A program made the position numbers and the translations under genes. DNA of 64,000 nt. Source: Verrucomicrobiaceae bacterium. GTDB lineage: Bacteria > Verrucomicrobiota > Verrucomicrobiia > Verrucomicrobiales > Verrucomicrobiaceae. This document shows positions 44,154 through 52,400 of the stretch, in pieces. The DNA is taken from positions 620,001-684,000 of the forward strand of contig JAIBCL010000001.1 of assembly GCA_019694165.1 (NCBI GenBank), given 5' to 3'. The stretch's first letter is position 1. The number at the start of each line of letters is the position of its first letter. The notes under the pieces are model-generated. The model searched no databases. It saw nothing but the letters and a program-made list of their open reading frames with translations, and was not told the origin of the DNA.

Positions 44154-46262
44154 TCAGCGCGGACTGGATTGAGAGAGGCTCGTCTTTGGTGTGGTGAATG
44201 CGGCGTCTGTCAGCGTGCGGAGGAAGGCCACGAGATCGGCCTTCTCCTGCGCGGTGAGGCCAAGTCCTTCGGAGGGATGCTTCGCGAGATTCGGATCGAG
44301 CGTGTCGCTGCGGACGACACCGTGGTCGTAGTGCTCGATCACTTCTTCGAGCGTCGCGAAGCGGCCGTCGTGCATGTAGGGCGCGGTGAGAGCGATGTTT
44401 CGCAGCGAAGGCGTTTTGAATTTGCCGCGATCCGCCGCGCTCTCCGTCACGGCTTCGCGACCGATGTCACCCGCAGCAAGCGGCAGGCCATTGTTGTGGA
44501 AAGCGCGATCGGTCACCAGCATCCCGCCATGGCAATGGAAGCAATCCGCGCCGCGAAACCCGCGCTTCGGATCGTGCTCGGTGACGAAGAGCTGGAGGCC
44601 GCGAGCTTCCGATGGCGTGAGCGTCGTTTCTTTGCGAAGCGCACGATCAAACTTCGAGTCCTGCGAGATGAGTGTGTGGAGGTACTGCTCGAGTGCGAGA
44701 CCGATGCGCGCGGGGGTGATCAGGTCTGGAGACCTGATTGCCGCAGACAGGTCAGGAGACCTGTCCTCCGTCGCGTTGGCGAAGACTCGCGCGAATTGTT
44801 GGCGCATCGCGTCGTCTGCCGAGAGCTTCGCGACGACGCGATCGAGCGACTCGTTCATCTCGTGCGCATCCTGGATCGGCATCAGCGCCTGATTCCGCAG
44901 ACCGACGGCGCGACCGTCCCAGAAGAAATCCTGCTGCCAGAGCAAGTTGAAGAGCGGCATCGCATTCCGCTTTCCGATCTGGCCCTCGGCTCCAATGCTG
45001 AAGCGCTTGCCGGGATCAGCAAAGGCCGCCGAGCGATCATGGCAGCTCGCGCAGCTTTGCGTGTTCGTTTTGGAGAGTCGTTGATCGTGGAAGAGCTTCT
45101 CTCCGAGCGCGACGCCTTCGATGGATGGCATGTTGTCCTTTGGAATCGACGGCACCGGAAAACGTGTGGTGATTTCGAGGGGGAAGGGAGTGGTTGACGG
45201 TGATCGTGGACGTTCTCGCGAAGGCAAATCGTCCCCCTCACCCCAGCCCTCTCCCGCAGGGAGATAGAGTTGTTGGCGCTGCCGCGCCGCTGGCGAAAGT
45301 AGTCCAGACACTTCGTGACTGGAGTCGTCGAGTGCTGCTTCGTGTTCCTTCGACAATGGCGCAGAGCGCTCTCGTCTCCCTCTCCCTTGGGGAGAGGGCT
45401 GGGGTGAGGGGGAATCGTTTGGCTTCCCGACACCGGAGAACGGCGCGACCGACTGCAAGTCGGTCCCACTTTGAAGCGCGAGATCGTGATAGCGATCGGA
45501 CGACACGCTCTTCACGCGAAAGGCTTGTTCGATGTTCGTCTTCAGCCGCGCAGCCAGCTTGTCGCCCTCGCGCGAGTGAGTCGAGTCTCCGTCCTTTGCG
45601 ATGTCGATGCCTCGGAAGACTTTTGCCAAATCAAATGCGAGACGAATCGTGCCGACGCCGGCTTCGCCGAGCTCGACCGGCAGTTCGACGCGCATGAGGC
45701 TCCAGTTGTTCGCGATGTGATATGACCAGCCGCCGCTAGCAGCGCCTGGAGGATAGGCCTCCGGCCTGTCAACGGCTGACAGGTCTCCTGACCTGTCAGC
45801 CCCACGACTCCACCGCCCTTCCATCGCGAGGAAGATGTAACTCCCCGCCCAGCCCCAGTGAAGACCGTTCACCAGCGGGTGCAGAGGATGATCGGCTGCC
45901 CGCATGTTGGGATCGGAGGCGTTGGTTGCGGCATCGAGGCCGACATTGAAACGAATGGCCGTGAACTTCGCGCCCGGCACGCCTTCGAGTAGCCCGAGAT
46001 GTTTTCTCTGATCGGCGCGGAAGCAGGCAAACCAGTTCTTCGACTCCAACCACGATCCATCCTCGCGGCGCAACGCGACGTTGCTCAAGAGAAAATCGAG
46101 ACGCGAGACGCTCAGCCTCGCGCCCGCCGCATCCCTTCCCTGCTCTCCCTTCTCTTGATCGAGCGCCAGCGGCTCCTCGCCCCAGCACGGCTGGATGTCG
46201 ATGTTGATATCGCGCACAGGCTGCGAAGCCGCGAACGCTACGCTCGAAAAGAGCATGAGCAT
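44154..46262 (-). CDS. Fusion of an MbnP-like domain with an MbnH-like di-haem cytochrome c peroxidase
   Basis: 702 residues from ATG 46262, chosen because it begins the signal peptide MLMLFSSVAFAAS; the frame is open to 46475. Residues 15-250 are MbnP-like: RLSVSRLDFLLSNVALR, FTAIRFNVGLDAATNASDP, and NGLHWGWAGSYIFLAMEG with Trp136 and Trp138. Residues 370-690 are a di-haem peroxidase with CASCH (404-408) and CFHCH (574-578) plus APYMHDGRFATLEEVI. In methanotrophs MbnH uses H2O2 to turn a Trp of MbnP into kynurenine at a copper site; here both partners seem to be in one chain. Surface loops and the linker (264-355) contain translated palindromic repeats. The next gene starts 13 bases on. Confidence 0.82.
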   Translation of the reverse strand: MLMLFSSVAFAASQPVRDINIDIQPCWGEEPLALDQEKGEQGRDAAGARLSVSRLDFLLSNVALRREDGSWLESKNWFACFRADQRKHLGLLEGVPGAKFTAIRFNVGLDAATNASDPNMRAADHPLHPLVNGLHWGWAGSYIFLAMEGRWSRGADRSGDLSAVDRPEAYPPGAASGGWSYHIANNWSLMRVELPVELGEAGVGTIRLAFDLAKVFRGIDIAKDGDSTHSREGDKLAARLKTNIEQAFRVKSVSSDRYHDLALQSGTDLQSVAPFSGVGKPNDSPSPQPSPQGRGRRERSAPLSKEHEAALDDSSHEVSGLLSPAARQRQQLYLPAGEGWGEGDDLPSRERPRSPSTTPFPLEITTRFPVPSIPKDNMPSIEGVALGEKLFHDQRLSKTNTQSCASCHDRSAAFADPGKRFSIGAEGQIGKRNAMPLFNLLWQQDFFWDGRAVGLRNQALMPIQDAHEMNESLDRVVAKLSADDAMRQQFARVFANATEDRSPDLSAAIRSPDLITPARIGLALEQYLHTLISQDSKFDRALRKETTLTPSEARGLQLFVTEHDPKRGFRGADCFHCHGGMLVTDRAFHNNGLPLAAGDIGREAVTESAADRGKFKTPSLRNIALTAPYMHDGRFATLEEVIEHYDHGVVRSDTLDPNLAKHPSEGLGLTAQEKADLVAFLRTLTDAAFTTPKTSLSQSSPR
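44719..44765. repeat. Two tandem hairpins inside the peroxidase coding sequence
   Basis: ATCAGGTC-TGGA-GACCTGAT (44719-44738) and GACAGGTC-AGGA-GACCTGTC (44746-44765) are perfect 8-base stems with 4-base loops. On the coding strand they give two near-identical peptides, RSPDL-SAAI-RSPDL (residues 501-515), just before the conserved ITPxxIxxAL helix. The same hairpin core recurs at 45776-45799. Confidence 0.75.
45232..45413. repeat. Perfect 24-base inverted repeat in the linker coding region
   Basis: A CCCTCACCCCAGCCCTC-type unit at 45232-45255 recurs as its exact reverse complement at 45390-45413. The right copy also carries its own hairpin (CCTCTCCC-TTGG-GGAGAGG). Such units are familiar as intergenic repeats, but here they are read in frame as SPSPQPSPQGRG and PAGEGWGEGDD in the linker between the MbnP and peroxidase domains. 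Confidence 0.75.
45448..45464. repeat. Short hairpin repeat encoding a GTDLQSV peptide
   Basis: ACCGACT-GCA-AGTCGGT is a perfect 7-base stem with a 3-base loop. It is translated on the minus strand as GTDLQSV (residues 266-272), just after the MbnP-like domain ends. Confidence 0.6.
45776..45799. repeat. Hairpin repeat inserted in a loop of the MbnP-like domain
   Basis: CTGACAGGTC-TCCT-GACCTGTCAG is a perfect 10-base stem with a 4-base loop. A second small hairpin (AGGCC-TCC-GGCCT) lies just to its left. It encodes about 16 extra residues (around 152-176, with RSGDLSAV) that the standalone MbnP paralogue at 53.6-54.5 kb lacks at the same place. Confidence 0.75.
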
Positions 46263-46386
46263 CGCCGCCCCTGAAGCGCGGTGGCGGAGCGAGGCACGAG
46301 CGAAGACGCCGCTTTCACTTCGCAGAGCTTCCGGGGTCGGTGGAATCTCGGCGCGGACGGGTGCGGCGGACGTGCCGGGTGAAAGC

Positions 46387-46444
46387 GGTGTCTGCGCCAC
46401 GCGCACTCCAAAGCGCTGCGTGCGGCGGCACTTTGAAGTGCACC
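46387..46444. repeat. Imperfect palindromic repeat between the fusion gene and the PQQ giant
   Basis: GCACTCCAAAGC and GCACTTTGAAGTGC face each other around a GC-rich centre and form an imperfect hairpin. It lies in the 209-base gap between two same-strand genes of the redox block, upstream of the fusion gene's start. It may be a dispersed repeat; a weak terminator is also possible. Confidence 0.4.
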
Positions 46445-46471
46445 CTCTCATGCTCGATTGACGTTTCTCCT

Positions 46472-49400
46472 TCATCGAATCGAGGGTGCGAGGATGAGTG
46501 TCGTGGTCGTCGTGGTGCCTGCGCGCTTGAGGAAGACGGCGCGATTGGCGATGAGCAAGGCAGCGTTGGACTGATCGGTGAGCGTCGCATTGTCCGCGCT
46601 GGTCCAGTAGGTGGACGCGCCGATCTGCGCGAACCAGAAGCTGGCAAAAGTCTGCGCGCCGCCGGGAGTGTCGGCGTTCCAGTCGAGGAGCATGTCGGCG
46701 ATGGTCTTCGAGCGCGAGGCGATGAAGCCGTTGGCCGCATTGAACGCAGCGCTCGCTGGCGAGGCGGTGACCGGGAACGGCCGCGCGATGAAGTTCTGGC
46801 CGGGCCGCAGCACCTGCACGAAGGGATTCGTGCGCACGGGGCCGGCGATGATCATCGAAGCGGCGTGGGCGGCTTTGACAAACATGCCCTCACCCGGCGC
46901 GATGATGCGCGCGCCAGCATTGGCGAGCGTGGCGTCGCCGGCCGAAACCCAGGCCGCTTTCGAGGCATCGGCAGGCGTCAAATTGAAGAGCCAGTAGCTG
47001 GCATAGTTGCCACCGGTGTAGAAGCTGACCCTGTCCGACAGGCTTGAGGAGCGGCTGCCGGTGAGCACGGATTTGTCCAGCACATCATCAAGCGTGACGT
47101 GCTGGCGGATGACGATGGCCGCGCCGGTGAGATCAGGCAGCGCGGCGGAAGTATTGCGCACGGAGGCAAGGTCGATCACGACGGCCGTGCCGGCAAAGGT
47201 GGCGATGTCGAAGCGATGCCCGGCATACGCGCCGTCGCGCACTTCGAGGTAGTAGTGCCGCGAGGGATCGCCGCCGAGCGACGTGGGGAGCAAGACCGAA
47301 TTTGCCGTGACGCCGGTGACAAGGCCGGCATAGAGCGGCGGCTTCACGTTTGCGCAGCCAAACGTCTCGCTGCCCGCGCCGAAGCTGATGCGTGAGAGCG
47401 AGAACGGCTCGCCCGTGGTCGTGCCTCCGCCTGAAAGATGCGTGACGCGAAGACGGAAGAAGATCGTGAAGTCTCCAGCATCGCCGAGCAGCGAATCGAT
47501 CGCGGGATAGGCGATGGTGCGGATGGCATCCGTGCCGTCGGTGAAAACGGGAGCGATGCCGGTCGCGGTCCAAGTCGCGAGATCTGCCGATGCCTCGACT
47601 TGATACGAGAGGTCGGTGCGATCCAGCGGATGACGGATGCTCGCGCTCCAGCGGCCATCCGGCTGCTTCTCGATGCGCAGGCCGGCGGCGTCTCCACCGT
47701 CGCGCGGATCGGTGCCGAGGGCGTACTCCATGAGGTCGGAGCCGTAGTCGCCATCCGCATTGTCGCCGCGCGCGCCGACCTCGTAGTCACCGAGCCACTG
47801 GCTCCAGCTCATCGCGGGCTGCGCCAACGGCTCCAGTGCGGCACGCACGCTTTGCGATGCGGGCGCGGCGGGGGTGCCGGTGACGACGACGCTGTCAAAC
47901 GTCGCGGTGGCCACCTGCGTGTTGTCCGAAGACGTGAGCGCGAGTCCGAAATAGGCCGATGCAGGCAATGTTGGAAGCGTGGCGGAAAAAGTCTGCGTCC
48001 AGTTCGTGCCATTGGCCGAAGTGTAGGCGGTAAGCACGGTGCCCGAGCGCTTGATACGCACCCAGTTGTTCGGCGCAGGATTCGCGGCCGGCCCCTGCGC
48101 GAAGACGCGCGTCGCTCCGCTGTCGGTGCGGTAATTGCCGGCGAAGCCGTTCTGAGGCGTGAGGAACGAGAGACCGAACGCGGATGGCTGCGAGAGGTCG
48201 GCGCGGATCATCACTCCGGCCTTGGTCCACATGTTTGAATTGGTGATGCTGGTGATGCGCGCCTTGATCTCGCCATCACCGGTGATGCGCTGCTGCGCGA
48301 AATGGAAAGTGTCCGCTCCGCCGTAGATGCCGTCACCTGCCGCGGCGAGCGTATAAGCGCCACCGCTCGCGAAGCTGGTGAAACCGGCCGGCGACACGGG
48401 GCCGACATCGACGCCGGCGAGCGCGCCCGCGGCGGGCGCGGTGATGATCTGCACGTTGTCAAAAGTGGCCCTGGCCACCAGCGAGCTCTCGGACGCGGTG
48501 ACCGCGAGACCGATGCGCGTCGTGGACGAGAGGGCGCTGATCGATGTGGCGAATATCTGCGTCCAGTTTGCACCGTCGGCGGATACGTAGCCGCCGAGCA
48601 CATTGCCCGCGCGCACGATGCGAATCCAGTTGTTCGGCGCGGCATTCAGGGCAGGGCCGCCGGCAAAGATGCGCGTGCCGCCGGCGGCGGTGCGGTAATT
48701 GCCGGCGAAGCCGTTCTGCGGCGTGATGAAGACGAAGCCGAACGGTGCAATCGTCGCGAGGCTGTCGCGGATCATCACGCCTGCCTTTGACCACGGGTTC
48801 GTGTTGCTGAGGCTCGTGACGCGCGCGCGAATCTCGCCATCGCCCGACAGCGTGGTGCTGGCGAAGTGGAATGCATCGGCGGTGCTGTAGATGCCATCGC
48901 CCGAACCGCTCACCGTGTAGCTGCCCGCGCCGCCGGATGAAGTGCTGCCGGCGATGGCGACCGCGCCCACGTCGGCCCCGGCGAGCACCGGTTGCGTCCC
49001 CGGCTCGGTGGTAAGCCATGTGAAGCTCGCGCTGGCGCTCAGCGAGCCGTCCGAGACGGCGACGACGACGCTGTTCGTCGCGAGCGCGCTCGTGCTCACG
49101 GTGCCGCTGATGATGCCGCTGCTCGCATTGATCGAGAGGCCGGCGGGCAGTCCGGTGGCTGAATAGCTGAGCGCGTTTCCATCCGGATCTGCGGCCTGGA
49201 TTTGCAAAGCGACCGACGAGCCGCGCGGCGTCGATTGACCCGCCGGCTGGGTGACGACCGGCGGGCGGTTGCCCGTGATCGGGCCGACGATGATCTCCAC
49301 ATTGTCGAACGTGGCAAAAGCGCGGTCGTTGTTGTCCGAGGCGGTGACCGCGAGTCCGATGTAGGCGGTGCTGGCGAAGCCGGAGATCGTCGTCGTGAAG

Positions 49401-52400
49401 ATGGGCGTCCACGCGGTGCCATCGGCGGACACGTAGCCGCTGAGCACGTTTCCGGTGCGCACCACCCGCACCCAGTTGTTTGGCGGGGGATTGAGTCCGG
49501 GACCGGCCGCAAACTGGCGTACTCCGCCGGTCGTGAGCCGGTAGTTGCCCGCCAGTCCATTCTCCGTGGTGACGAACGCGAGACCGAAGCGCGAATCAGG
49601 CGCGAGTGACTCGCGGATCATCACGCCGGCCTTTGCCCACGGATTGGCGCCGGTGAGACTGGTCACACGCGCGCGGATGTCACAATCGCCACTGACCGCG
49701 GTGCTGGCGAAATGGAACGAGTCCTCCGTGCCCGTGATGCCGACACCGGATGCGCTGATGGAATACGTGCCGGTGGTGCCATCGAAATTCGTGCCTCCAT
49801 TCGGAGAGATCGCACCGATGTCGAGTCCGGTGAGCGCGGCCTGCGTGGCACCGCCGATGATGGTGACGTTGTCGAAAACGGCGGTGGAGAGTCGCGACAC
49901 ATCGCTGGCCGTGACCGCGAGTCCGATGGAAACCGACGACGGCAGCCCGCTGAGGGCAATGGAGGACACCTGCGTCCATGACTGGCCGTCCGCCGACACG
50001 AAGCCGGTGAGCACATCTCCCGCGCGCACGAGGCGCACCCAGTTGTCTGGCGCGGCATTGAGCGGCGGTCCGCCGGCATATTCCGCCGCCGCGTCCTGCA
50101 CTGCGCGCCACACCATGCCGAAGCCGTTCTCGGGCGTGACAAAGGTCATCGCGTGACGCGAGCCGCCGGTGAGATTCTCGCGGACCATGACGCCGGCCTT
50201 TGCCCACGGGTTCGTGTTTGTCTGGCTGACGACGCGTGCGCGAATCTCGCCATCGCCCTGCAGCGTGCGCCACGCGAACTGGAAGCCATCGGCGTTGAAG
50301 AAGATGTCCTCGCCGGATCCGCTGATCGTGTAAGCGCCGGTGGATGCGTTCACGCTGACGCTGCCCGTCTGGCCTACCACGCCGACGTCAGTGCCGGTGA
50401 GATTTGTGCCACCCGAAGAACTCGTGCTCCATGTGAAGGACGCGCTGGCGCTCAAGACGCCGTCGCTGACGGCGACGATCACCGGATTCGAAGCCGCGGC
50501 GGATGCGCTGACGGTGCCGCTGATGACGCCGGTGGACGGATCGATCGACAGCCCCGCGGGCAGGCCGCTGGCGATCCATGAGAGGATGTCGCCGTCCGGA
50601 TCGCTCGCCTGGAGTGCAAAGCTGACTGCGGAGCCGCGCAGGGTGAATTGATCCTGCGGCTGCGTGATGGCCGGCGCGTGATTTTGCTGCGACGAGCCGC
50701 CGAGCTGCACGTTGTCGAAGGAGGCGGTGCTGAGCACGCCGTAGTTTGACGACGTGACGACGAGGCCGATGTACACTGTCGATTGCAACGCTGGCACGAC
50801 GCCGATGTGCACGAGCGTCCACGAGTGTCCGTCGGCGGACGTGTAACCGCTGAGCGAATCGCCCGAGCGCACGATGCGGATCCAGTTGTTTGGAGCGGCA
50901 TTCGATGCCGGGCCGAAGAAGAACTCACTGGGCTGCGCGGTGGCGGCGCGGAATTCGTAGCCGAAGCCGTTCTCCGGCGTGAGAAAGCAGACGGCGTGAC
51001 GCGAATCTTCACTGAGCGACTCGCGGATCATCACGCCGGCCTTCGCCCACGGATTGGTGTTCGTCTGGCTCGCGACGCGCGCGCGGATTTCGCCATCACC
51101 CTGGAGCGTGGTCCATGCATATTGAAAGGCGTCGGCCGTGCCAAAGATGCCGGAACCTGAACCGTTCAGGGTGTAGCTGCTGTGGTCGGCGCTGCCGCTG
51201 GTGCTGCCGGATGCGCCAACCGCGCCGACATCGGCACCGGTCAAGGCAGGCTGCGAGACGACCAGGGAATTGATCCAGTCCGCGATGGTGGCGACGGCGG
51301 CAGTGTCCACGACGTTCTTTGCCAGCGGAGGCATCTTCGCATCGGCGAGGCTGTTCAGGCGGATGTGCATCATGCTGCGCGATACATCCTTCGGCACGAC
51401 GACCTTCGCGCCAGAAACGCCGAGGTCGTTGAAGAGCGGACCGTTGATGATGTTCGCGTTCGCGAGCGGCGTGTCGAAGCGCGCATCCCAGTTCGCACGC
51501 ACGCCGCCGGGTCGGTGGCAGTGCGAGCAGTTTGAATCGAGGTAGGAGCGCGTGCGCGTTTCCAGCGAGGCTGATGTGTCCGTGAGCGGCACCGTTTTGG
51601 TGAAGCCGGCGATCTGCGTCGAACTCAGCGGCGTGTCGAACATGCCGATGGCGCTCCATGTGGCGAGCTGGTTCGCGGTGATGCCGGTCGTGGGATACGT
51701 GAGATTGCCATTGAGCTGACGGGTGTTCGGTCCCAGCACCCAGCCTGCGTTCTCGGTGTGGCAGTTCATGCAGTCACCGCGGCCGGGGAAAGTCCAGTTT
51801 TGCGTGCGCGTGCCGCCGTCAGACGTGGTGATCGTGACGGGCATGTTCTCGCCGTTGACGAGCAGGTCTGCATTGGAGCCATCGGCGCGCCACTTGTAGG
51901 TGAGGCCGTACCAGCCGTCGGTGCCGCGCACGAGAAAGCGCGTTTCGATGCGGCGGACGATGAAAGGATTCGATTCGTTCGTCGCCAGGTCGAACTGCTT
52001 GATGAGCACGGTGCCGACGGGAAAGTTCCAACTGCCGGTGGCAGAAAAGTTAATGACCTCGCCGCCGGAGTACGGTGCGCCGTCGTTCGGCAGCGCGATC
52101 CAGCGTTGCTTCAGCGCATTGTCGGTCCAGAGCGGTGAATTGACGTTGTAAGGGATCACGCCGGAGGCGGGCTGGAGATTTGCGAGGCTCGAGAATGCGC
52201 CGGTGGCGGAAAGCGTCGCGGGTGGCTGCGCGGTGCCGCCGGTGGAGGAGAGGCGATAGATTCTGCCACTCGTGCCCATCGTGCAGAAATAGAGTTCGTT
52301 CTGCGCATCGACGGAGAAGCCGCTCAAAGAGCTGCCTGAAATCTGCGTGAGCAGCGAGGGCTGCGCGCCGGGCGTCTGCCAGTCGAGCGACCAGATCTTG

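Noticed and set aside
44154-46475. Start of the MbnP-peroxidase fusion at 46475
   Set aside because: The first 71 residues are Arg/Cys-rich, run through a palindromic repeat and precede a clear signal peptide at 46262.
47876-51244. Regular repeats considered as a possible CRISPR array or tandem satellite
   Set aside because: Units are about 550 bases, are coding, keep the reading frame and have protein-domain blocks; this is domain duplication.
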